This document shows positions 5,838-12,005 of a DNA stretch of 12,005 nt, piece by piece. The number at the start of each line of letters is the position of its first letter. Position 1 is the first letter of the stretch. The stretch covers positions 1-12,005 of the forward strand of contig CALCNB010000055.1 of NCBI GenBank assembly GCA_937897785.1. The letters are read 5' to 3'. The notes under the pieces were generated by a model. It saw only the letters and a program-made list of their open reading frames with translations, was not told the origin of the DNA and did not search any database. Origin of the DNA: an uncultured Cellvibrionales bacterium (GTDB lineage Bacteria; Pseudomonadota; Gammaproteobacteria; Pseudomonadales; UBA7434). The translations under genes were made by a program, and so were the position numbers.

Positions 5838-7244
5838 TTATTTTTTCTTACTGACATGCTTCATCATTCGTCGACGCTTACTGACCTGGCGAGCGGTTAA
5901 TTTATTCTTTTTCCCTGCGTAAGGATTATCGCCGGTGCGATATTCAACCCGTATCGGTGTACCAAAAAGCTTTAAGGTCTTACGAAAGGTTTTTTCTAAA
6001 TACCGCGTATAGTGCTTTGGTACTGCATCGGTCTGGTTACCATGAATCACAATGATAGGCGGATTCTGACCGCCAGCATGGGCATAACGCAATTTAATTC
6101 TACGCCCAGCAACTAGGGGAGGCGCATGATCAAACACCGCTTTTTCTAAAATTTTAGTCAACTCATTGGTAGACAGCTTCTGAGTTGCGGCCTTATAAGC
6201 CGTATCAACCGACTGATAAAGCTCTCCAACACCGGTACCATGTAGGGCTGAAATAAAACGGATTTCAGCAAAGTCATTAAACGCCAAACGTCGCTCTAAT
6301 TCTTCCTTAATCCCTTTTTTATAGTCGCTGTCGAGACCATCCCATTTGTTAATCGCTATGACCAAAGCGCGACCCGCATTCACTATATGGCTCATCATAT
6401 GCAGGTCTTGATCAACCAAGCCTTCACTGGCATCAACCACCAGCACGGTCACTTGCGCATCAGAAATTGCCTGTAAGGTTTTTAAAATTGAAAACTTTTC
6501 TACCGCCTCAGCTACATTTTTTCGGCGACGAACGCCTGCCGTATCGATCAACATGTAAGGGCTAGACTCACCATGCTTATCCACTCGTTCATAATCAATG
6601 TAAATACTGTCGCGTGTCGTACCTGGGTGATCAAACACCACGACCCTATCTTCGCCAAGCATTCTATTGACTAACGTCGACTTACCGACATTTGGCCTGC
6701 CGACAATCGCTATTCGAGTACTGTTGGACTTAGCTAGATCAATGGAACTTTGCTGTTCAGGAAATCGCTCAGCCAGAGAGTCAACTAATTGCCTAACCCC
6801 TCGACCATGCGTCGCGGTGACAGGGAAGACTCGGTCAACCCCCAAGGCATAAAACTCCCCCGCTGTTGTTTCGTCCATGCCATCAATTTTATTCGCCACT
6901 AAGGTAAATGGCTTACCGCGCTGCCTGATCTCTTTCGCGATAGCTTCATCCGCAGGCATCAACCCCGCTTTAGCATCAACGAGCAAAACCACTTCATCAG
7001 CTTCTTCAATAGCGGCCAGCGATTGCTGCGCCATGGCACCGTCGATACCTTGCTCAAGGCCGCTTAAGCCACCGGTATCGATGACAATAAAACGCAGTTC
7101 GTCAACTACTGCCTCACCGTATTTTCGATCACGAGTCAAACCCTCGTAATCAGCAACCAAGGCATCACGACTTCGAGTTAAACGGTTAAATAAAGTTGAC
7201 TTGCCGACATTTGGACGGCCAACAAGTGCGATTACAGGTAACAT
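5838..7244 (-). CDS. der: GTPase Der (EngA), 50S ribosome assembly
   Basis: Der is an essential GTPase with two tandem G domains and a KH-like domain, acting in late 50S subunit assembly. In this 468-residue protein, G domain 1 has GRPNVGKS (9-16), DTGG (56-59) and NKID (118-121). G domain 2 has GRPNVGKS (182-189), DTAG (234-237), NKWD (299-302) and SAL (332-334). The KH-like domain covers about 355-440, and a basic tail rich in Lys/Arg follows (446-468), as in gammaproteobacterial Der. All nucleotide-binding motifs are intact. It follows bamB by 59 bp, the usual neighbour order. The ATG at 7244 has no good Shine-Dalgarno sequence, but the start matches the family. The stop lies 6 bp from that of dgkA with no terminator visible between them. 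Confidence 0.97.
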   Translation of the reverse strand: MLPVIALVGRPNVGKSTLFNRLTRSRDALVADYEGLTRDRKYGEAVVDELRFIVIDTGGLSGLEQGIDGAMAQQSLAAIEEADEVVLLVDAKAGLMPADEAIAKEIRQRGKPFTLVANKIDGMDETTAGEFYALGVDRVFPVTATHGRGVRQLVDSLAERFPEQQSSIDLAKSNSTRIAIVGRPNVGKSTLVNRMLGEDRVVVFDHPGTTRDSIYIDYERVDKHGESSPYMLIDTAGVRRRKNVAEAVEKFSILKTLQAISDAQVTVLVVDASEGLVDQDLHMMSHIVNAGRALVIAINKWDGLDSDYKKGIKEELERRLAFNDFAEIRFISALHGTGVGELYQSVDTAYKAATQKLSTNELTKILEKAVFDHAPPLVAGRRIKLRYAHAGGQNPPIIVIHGNQTDAVPKHYTRYLEKTFRKTLKLFGTPIRVEYRTGDNPYAGKKNKLTARQVSKRRRMMKHVSKKK

Positions 7245-7303
7245 AAGGTAAGTTGCCTAAACAGTAGTAATTACGCCATTCTGAAATAGCGCATGATTAT
7301 TCA

Positions 7304-8482
7304 CTAGAGATTATCTAATTTAAGGGCAGACAATTTTCCTTTATCAGAATAGATATACAGTGTTTGATTGATACTAATCATTGGCGCCCTAACGCCGTCA
7401 CGCGCAATTCTTTCTCGACCAATGACGCTGCCATCAAGTTGCGACATAACATGCAGATAACCCTGATTATCGGCCACCAATAGAAAACCTGCATACACAA
7501 TCGGCGCACTTAGCTGGCGATTGATAAACGCTGTTTGCTCCCACTTCAACTCACCATTGCTAGCATTGACTGCAAATACGTGTCCTTTTTGATCAACTGC
7601 ATAAACATTTTGGAAACCTTCAGCAAGCTCACGGTAAGTAGAAATTTCAAATCGCCACAGTGGACGTCCGCTGGCTTTCAAAAAAGCAAAAAGATAACCA
7701 TTATAACTAGCTGCATAGACGTTCGAATCTTCAAGCAATGGTGAGGCATCAACGTCAATAATCCTATCTAACTCAGCCTGACCCTTAGCAATAGCGATTA
7801 ACTTACCCCATATTAAGTTGCCATTCTTAATATCAATAGCGGTTAGCTTACCATTTGAAAACCCTGTATAAACTACACCCTCATCAATGACTGGTGTTGC
7901 TGTGCCTCGTAAAGTTAGTACTGAGGGGTCAATTGAATAGACCCAACGCTGATCGCCGCTATCTTTATCAAGACCGATAAGTCGACCATCGTAGGCCTGA
8001 ACGACTACTGTGTCATTAGCAACCTGAGGGGCGGCAAGCACTTCACTTTCAACATCAATCCGCCACAACTCCTCGCCATTATCCGCATTGATTGCAATAA
8101 CAATGCCGTCAACATCGGCCACCATCGCCAGACCCTGACCAACACCAACACCCGCTGCTAATTTAGAGAACTTGCTTCGCCAGAGAAGTTTACCATCCAA
8201 GTCATAACGTGCGACTAAACCACCTACTTCAGCAATAAAAATGCTTCGCTCATCATACCCAAGAGTTAAGCGATGATAGAGGCCACCTTGACCAGAACCC
8301 ACCTTGGCGGACCAAATCTTATCTACGACAACTTTCTCATTGAATTCAGTTAATGGCAGCGACTTGCTAGTATCGCCTAAATCATCTTTTTTACCCCCAC
8401 AGGCAGCCAACAGGCATAAAGCCAATCCACCTAATAGCCAGTCAAATTTACGACTAATAAAATAACGATTTAATGTAGACAA
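7304..8482 (-). CDS. bamB: Outer membrane assembly lipoprotein BamB
   Basis: BamB is a periplasm-facing, outer-membrane-anchored lipoprotein of the BAM complex. It binds BamA and helps insert beta-barrel proteins. The signal peptide has a basic start (RYFISRKFDW), a hydrophobic core (LLGGLALCLLAA) and lipobox LAAC with lipidated C28. The body is a run of PQQ-type beta-propeller repeats such as GLVARYDLDGKLLWRS, GIVIAINADNGEELWRI, GRLIGLDKDSGDQRWVY, GKLTAIDIKNGNLIW and GHVFAVNASNGELKWE. About eight can be counted, fitting the known eight-bladed propeller. With the TTG start at 8482 it has 392 residues, as in E. coli. A TTG at 8497 would add five residues, but its own codon region contains the GAGGG that serves 8482. 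The gene lies 42 bp after yfgM and 59 bp before der. Confidence 0.95.
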   Translation of the reverse strand: MSTLNRYFISRKFDWLLGGLALCLLAACGGKKDDLGDTSKSLPLTEFNEKVVVDKIWSAKVGSGQGGLYHRLTLGYDERSIFIAEVGGLVARYDLDGKLLWRSKFSKLAAGVGVGQGLAMVADVDGIVIAINADNGEELWRIDVESEVLAAPQVANDTVVVQAYDGRLIGLDKDSGDQRWVYSIDPSVLTLRGTATPVIDEGVVYTGFSNGKLTAIDIKNGNLIWGKLIAIAKGQAELDRIIDVDASPLLEDSNVYAASYNGYLFAFLKASGRPLWRFEISTYRELAEGFQNVYAVDQKGHVFAVNASNGELKWEQTAFINRQLSAPIVYAGFLLVADNQGYLHVMSQLDGSVIGRERIARDGVRAPMISINQTLYIYSDKGKLSALKLDNL

Positions 8483-8490
8483 GCGAACTT

Positions 8491-8495
8491 CCCTC
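8491..8495 (-). promoter_or_regulatory. Ribosome binding site deciding the bamB start
   Basis: GAGGG on the minus strand, 8 bases before a TTG codon at 8482. It overlaps the first codons of the longer frame that starts with TTG at 8497, so the downstream TTG is the better start. Confidence 0.6.
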
Positions 8496-8524
8496 AAGAT
8501 AATTTATCGCTAATAAGACGCTGT

Positions 8525-9181
8525 TTATAAAAAACTCTTTGCATAATTTAACTTTAGCTCTAAAGTCTGAGACACTCGAATCTGTAGTGTACTGGCCAAG
8601 CTTTGTGCCTGCTCGTAGGCTTCAACCGCTGCGAGAAAGTCTTTATCATGAAGCAGTATATCGCCTTTTAATTCAGCTTTTGTATAGTTCATAATTTCAT
8701 CGTCACCTGCCACCAACAACGCGAGCGCTGCCGCAGAGTCGCCTTTCGCTACTAACACCTTGGCCAACCTTAATTGTGCTATGGCTTTTAACTGAGAACT
8801 GGGTTTATGAGCCAATACCCAATTGAGCTCCTCTTCAGCCGTGACATAATCTTCATCGAGAACAGCTTGTCTGGCTTTAAAAAATGCGGCGAAATGCGCA
8901 TAGGCCGACTGATCATTTTGCTGCTTAAGCGACTCTGCCTTAAAAACTGCACTAGCTATTTGAATATCATCCGCATTATTCTCTAATGCAGCAACCGACT
9001 CCAGCAGATTCTGGTAGGCTACAGAAGCGGCATCAATATTGGCTTGCTGATTATCTTGCCAACTGCGCCAACCGAAAATAGCCGCTAGAGCAATAACAAT
9101 TGAGGTTAATAGTGAAACGCCATTGTCTTGCCACCACTGCTTAAGTCTATCTATTTGCTCTTCGTCGCTATATGTGTCCAA
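8525..9181 (-). CDS. yfgM: YfgM family TPR-like membrane protein (SecYEG/PpiD-associated)
   Basis: This 218-residue single-pass inner-membrane protein has a cytoplasmic N-terminus (YSDEEQIDRLKQWWQDNG) and a membrane helix at about 22-38 (SLLTSIVIALAAIFGW). A long periplasmic helical domain made of TPR-like pairs follows, including ANIDAASVAYQNLLESV (47-63), KPSSQLKAIAQLRLAKVL and DFLAAVEAYEQAQSL. In E. coli YfgM binds PpiD and SecYEG, linking translocation to periplasmic chaperones, and affects the Rcs response. The N-terminal pattern and its place between hisS and bamB identify it. The start is TTG at 9181, supported by AGGAG 7 bp upstream and by matching the family N-terminus. It ends 42 bp before bamB. 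Confidence 0.92.
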   Translation of the reverse strand: MDTYSDEEQIDRLKQWWQDNGVSLLTSIVIALAAIFGWRSWQDNQQANIDAASVAYQNLLESVAALENNADDIQIASAVFKAESLKQQNDQSAYAHFAAFFKARQAVLDEDYVTAEEELNWVLAHKPSSQLKAIAQLRLAKVLVAKGDSAAALALLVAGDDEIMNYTKAELKGDILLHDKDFLAAVEAYEQAQSLASTLQIRVSQTLELKLNYAKSFL

Positions 9182-9188
9182 TATTGCT

Positions 9189-9193
9189 CTCCT
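9189..9193 (-). promoter_or_regulatory. Ribosome binding site supporting a TTG start for yfgM
   Basis: AGGAG on the minus strand, 7 bases before the TTG at 9181. The strong site and correct spacing make the non-ATG start credible. Confidence 0.7.
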
Positions 9194-9205
9194 AAAAAAC
9201 CGATT

Positions 9206-10486
9206 TTAATGATTTGTCTCTAAATGCTTGAAAAGCGAAGTTAGCCCATCGGCCGTGCCGAAGCTAAACTGCTCACCTGTCTGGAGATGTTTGAGGCTCA
9301 CGGTTTGGTTTGCCACTTCGTCTTCGCCAATGACCAGTGCGTATTTGGCCCCGCTTTTATCAGCTTTTTTAAACTGACTCTTCATGCTGGTTGCCGCCAA
9401 ATTTTGCATGATGGAAAAATCAGGCAAGGCATTACGTATTTGCTCGGACAATTGAAACGCATACTCTTGGTAGCTTGGCGCTGCCACAATCATATAGGCA
9501 TCAGGACGATGATGGTCATGCAAGCTCTTAAATTGATTCGCTTCAAGCAACAAATACAAGCGCTCTAAGCCCATAGCAAATCCGATTGCTGGCGTTGGCT
9601 TGCCGCCTAACTGCTCGACCAACTTGTCATAACGACCGCCACCACAGACTGTACCCTGCGCACCTAGATCATCACTCACCCACTCAAAAACGGTATCATT
9701 ATAATAGTCTAAGCCTCTAACCAATCGCTGATTATGCTTAACCTTAATGCCCTGCTTTTGCAAAATGCTGGTTAATTGCTCCAAGCGCTCAACGGAATCC
9801 GTTGACAAAAAATCAGCCATTTTTGGCGCATCGTTTAATAAACTCTGCGTATCTTTGTTTTTACTGTCTAATATCCGAAGTGGATTCGACTCTAAACGTC
9901 TCACACTTTCGGCATCTAATGAAGCAGTATGCGCAGAGAGATAGCTAACTAACGCTTGCTTAAAATGGATTCTAGCTTCGGCGTCGCCAATATTATTTAA
10001 TTCTAAAGTAACGTTATCCGCAACGCCTAGGTCATTCCAAAACCGCTGATTCAGCAGAAGCATTTCGGCCTCAACATTAACATCAGCGTAACCGAAAACC
10101 TCAGCACCCACTTGATGAAACTGACGATGGCGCCCTTTTTGGGGTTTTTCATAGCGAAACATTGGTCCGCAGTACCAAAGCTTTTGTGGAACATTGAGCA
10201 AACCATTTTCTATCACTGCTCGAACACATCCTGCTGTACCCTCTGGGCGAAGTGCTAAAGACTCGTCGTTGCGATCAGGAAAGGTATACATTTCCTTCTC
10301 GACAATGTCGGTGACCTCACCAATTGAACGATGAAATAAAGTGCTTGTCTCCACCAATGGCATACGTATTTCACTATAGCCATAGCGACCAAAAACATTG
10401 GCTATTGATTGCCCAATAGTAGACCACCGACCTGACTCCTCAGGCGTAATATCCCGCATACCTCGAACAGCTTGTATTGCTTTCAT
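9206..10486 (-). CDS. hisS: Histidyl-tRNA synthetase
   Basis: This class II aminoacyl-tRNA synthetase charges tRNA-His with histidine in the cytoplasm. It has 426 residues against 424 in E. coli. It begins MKAIQAVRGMRDITPEES, as in the family. Motif 2 reads GPMFRYEKPQKGRHRQFHQ (108-126). The histidine-specific signature LVRGLDYYNDTVFEW covers 255-269. The loop AQGTVCGGGRYDKLV follows (276-290), and motif 3 is PAIGFAMGLERL (299-310). The C-terminal anticodon-binding domain covers about 328-426. A GTG at 10498 would add four residues but has no ribosome site, so the ATG at 10486 is preferred, although its own site is weak. It lies 26 bp after rodZ, where ispG is usually interposed, and 24 bp before yfgM. 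Confidence 0.97.
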   Translation of the reverse strand: MKAIQAVRGMRDITPEESGRWSTIGQSIANVFGRYGYSEIRMPLVETSTLFHRSIGEVTDIVEKEMYTFPDRNDESLALRPEGTAGCVRAVIENGLLNVPQKLWYCGPMFRYEKPQKGRHRQFHQVGAEVFGYADVNVEAEMLLLNQRFWNDLGVADNVTLELNNIGDAEARIHFKQALVSYLSAHTASLDAESVRRLESNPLRILDSKNKDTQSLLNDAPKMADFLSTDSVERLEQLTSILQKQGIKVKHNQRLVRGLDYYNDTVFEWVSDDLGAQGTVCGGGRYDKLVEQLGGKPTPAIGFAMGLERLYLLLEANQFKSLHDHHRPDAYMIVAAPSYQEYAFQLSEQIRNALPDFSIMQNLAATSMKSQFKKADKSGAKYALVIGEDEVANQTVSLKHLQTGEQFSFGTADGLTSLFKHLETNH

Positions 10487-10512
10487 CTTATTTACCACTA
10501 GAACAAAACACC

Positions 10513-11445
10513 CTAAGGCCTATCAATCGTCAAACGTACGCTATTATCATCTCGATAGCTCTGAATAGCAAAAGGCTGCCCATTTAAAAACACTTCGACT
10601 TGTCGAGCATCGCCCAATAGCAACTCTAAGGGCATTTTCACAGAAAACGCCAGCTTTGATCCTTTTTTAGCCAGGTCGCGATACACGCGCTGACCCCTAG
10701 CATCGGTTAAATCAACCCAACTTGTGCCGTTAAATGCTAGCTCAATAAGCGCAGGGGCTTGATCAGCAATAAGCTTTGGCTCAGCAGCTGGGAAAGGAAC
10801 TCCATCTTGTCGAGAAATCTCTACAGTGGACTCAAGTGAGCCAAGACCAGCTGCCAACTCACCCACGTGCGTCTCTTCGCTTTGGGCGATAACATCTATC
10901 GACCTGACTGCCTTATCGGCAACACGCTGACTGGCAATTAGATTCGCTGGTTCACTGATAAATTCACCCTCCGTGAATACTGGCTCGGCTAAGTACTGTT
11001 CACGCGGATCAATAACATCATCGCTTCTTTTAGCGTTTTGACCGACTAAAAAAAGAAACACTGTCAGAATCACCACCAATACGGCAACAAAAGAGCATAA
11101 TAGCCATTGCAACTGATGCTTTTCTAAATTAAAAATATATCTTCGATTAGTTTCAGTAAGCTCAGCCAGGTCTATGGCCATCGAAGCTTTTTGCTGCTCC
11201 TCAAGATCGTAGTCATCAAGTAAAGGGTTGATATCGACCGCTAAAACATCAGCGCAATTTCGCAAATAACCAATAACAAATAAATTTGAAGGAAAGTGAG
11301 CATAGTCATGAGATTCTAAAGCTTGTAGATAGCGCGCTGGGATCCTCGTTATCTCAGCCAATTGCGGCAATGAAAGACCGGCTGCTATACGCGCTTGACT
11401 TAGCAGCGAAACAGGAGCTTTTTCGGTATTAGAAGCGTTCTCCAT
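10513..11445 (-). CDS. rodZ: Cell-shape protein RodZ
   Basis: RodZ is a bitopic inner-membrane protein that links MreB filaments to the elongasome. In this 310-residue protein, a cytoplasmic Cro/C1-type helix-turn-helix domain covers about 13-80 (LLSQARIAAGLSLPQLAEIT, then RIPARYLQALE). A linker leads to one membrane helix at about 113-135 (QWLLCSFVAVLVVILTVFLF). A long polar periplasmic linker and a C-terminal DUF4115 beta domain follow at about 232-308, including LAFNGTSWVDLTDARGQRVY. The ATG at 11445 begins 7 bp after the pilF stop. A TTG at 11463 would add six residues and overlap pilF, with no better site, so it was not chosen. Its position between pilF and hisS fits the usual gammaproteobacterial order. 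Confidence 0.95.
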   Translation of the reverse strand: MENASNTEKAPVSLLSQARIAAGLSLPQLAEITRIPARYLQALESHDYAHFPSNLFVIGYLRNCADVLAVDINPLLDDYDLEEQQKASMAIDLAELTETNRRYIFNLEKHQLQWLLCSFVAVLVVILTVFLFLVGQNAKRSDDVIDPREQYLAEPVFTEGEFISEPANLIASQRVADKAVRSIDVIAQSEETHVGELAAGLGSLESTVEISRQDGVPFPAAEPKLIADQAPALIELAFNGTSWVDLTDARGQRVYRDLAKKGSKLAFSVKMPLELLLGDARQVEVFLNGQPFAIQSYRDDNSVRLTIDRP

Positions 11446-11452
11446 CAATAAC

Positions 11453-12005
11453 TCAATTATCAATCATCAACAGGCGTTGGTAGGATTCAGACTCTGGGTA
11501 AAGGTTCCTCAATGTCATTGCGTAACTTGCTCTAACATCGGACCATTCTAGTTGCTCAGCTATTTTAATACCCAGCAATAATGACTCGGCATCTATGCGA
11601 TCAACATTCTCTTTGTAACGCTGAAGGTAGTCCCACGAAGCATTCAAGTCTTGCATCTCGAAGGACAAAAAAGAAAGTTGCCTCAAGGCAGCCCTATTAT
11701 TGCCATTTAATAATAAAACTTTTTTATAGCTAGACAGTGCATCAATAAATCTTGATAGCGATTGCTGACAAAGTCCTTTTAACAGTAACGCCGACTCGCG
11801 ATTTTGGTAGAGAGCATCTTCACTGACTAACTGCAACTGCTCTAAAGCTTCATCATAGCGACCGGATTGGTATAAAAAATTTGCATAATTATTCCTTAAC
11901 CGAGAATCGCCGTCACCCAATACTATAGCTTGCTGGTAATGCGTTTCAGCCATAATCAGCTCACCACTGTACTGAAACATCAAAGCCAAAGCGTCATGAA
12001 CGTCA
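11453..12005 (-). CDS. pilF: Type IV pilus biogenesis/stability protein PilF (5' end outside window)
   Basis: This is the C-terminal part of a TPR protein of the PilF/PilW family, an outer-membrane lipoprotein (pilotin) that promotes PilQ secretin assembly. The frame stays open to the right edge, reading DVHDALALMFQYSGEL at the boundary, so the start, signal peptide and first repeats lie outside; about 184 residues are visible. TPR units are clear: ALMFQYSGELIMAETHYQQA, then NNYANFLYQSGRYDEALEQL, then ALLLKGLCQQSLSRFIDALS. The phrase SRLRNNYANFLYQSGRYDEA is typical of PilF. A TTG at 11989 looks like a start but is internal. The gene ends 7 bp before rodZ, as in related genomes, and implies type IV pili. 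Confidence 0.9.
   Translation of the reverse strand, partial: DVHDALALMFQYSGELIMAETHYQQAIVLGDGDSRLRNNYANFLYQSGRYDEALEQLQLVSEDALYQNRESALLLKGLCQQSLSRFIDALSSYKKVLLLNGNNRAALRQLSFLSFEMQDLNASWDYLQRYKENVDRIDAESLLLGIKIAEQLEWSDVRASYAMTLRNLYPESESYQRLLMIDN

Noticed and set aside
6667..7149. Plus-strand open frames opposite der, low-complexity and rich in Ser/Ala/Thr
   Set aside because: They are the antisense of conserved GTPase codons and show no domain or start signal.
9287..9944. Plus-strand open frames opposite hisS
   Set aside because: They are antisense to conserved synthetase sequence, with no ribosome site and no recognisable motif.

Overview
The window looks like part of the chromosome of a Gammaproteobacterium, probably a marine or other free-living one. 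The support is a conserved core run in the order pilF, rodZ, hisS, yfgM, bamB, der, with E. coli-like protein lengths and motifs. Base composition looks moderate throughout (estimated by eye, not computed), and there is no tRNA, rRNA, insertion sequence, phage gene or CRISPR array. I cannot name the genus.

Right part (about 5.84-12.0 kb, minus strand): a housekeeping block read right to left. It holds the 3' part of pilF (type IV pilus pilotin, cut by the window edge), rodZ (cell-shape scaffold), hisS (histidyl-tRNA synthetase), yfgM (TPR protein linked to SecYEG and periplasmic chaperones), bamB (outer-membrane protein assembly lipoprotein) and der (ribosome-assembly GTPase). Gaps are 7-59 bp, so the block is probably one operon or overlapping transcription units. 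The isoprenoid gene ispG, which usually sits between rodZ and hisS in this group, is absent from that slot.

Middle (5.46-5.83 kb, plus strand): a single dgkA gene for a small membrane lipid kinase. It converges on der with only 6 bp between the stop codons and diverges from the catabolic cluster on its left.

Left part (0.12-5.31 kb, minus strand): an accessory catabolic operon read right to left. It encodes an alpha-methylacyl-CoA racemase, a nitroreductase-family flavoprotein, a tandem DUF35/OB-fold protein and two diverged thiolase-fold proteins. The last three are tightly coupled (1-bp gap, then 1-bp overlap). Their order and sizes recall Rv3521-Rv3522(ltp4)-Rv3523(ltp3) of the mycobacterial cholesterol regulon. 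Both thiolase-fold proteins lack the nucleophilic cysteine of real thiolases, and the DUF35 protein lacks a zinc-ribbon cysteine set. A plausible reading is a DUF35-supported retro-aldolase or lipid-transfer complex acting on alpha-methyl-branched acyl-CoAs, such as a sterol or isoprenoid side chain, with the racemase setting the methyl stereocentre. No acyl-CoA dehydrogenase, hydratase or CoA ligase lies in the window, so the rest of the pathway must be elsewhere and the substrate is inferred. An imperfect inverted repeat overlaps a candidate promoter upstream of the racemase gene and may be an operator.
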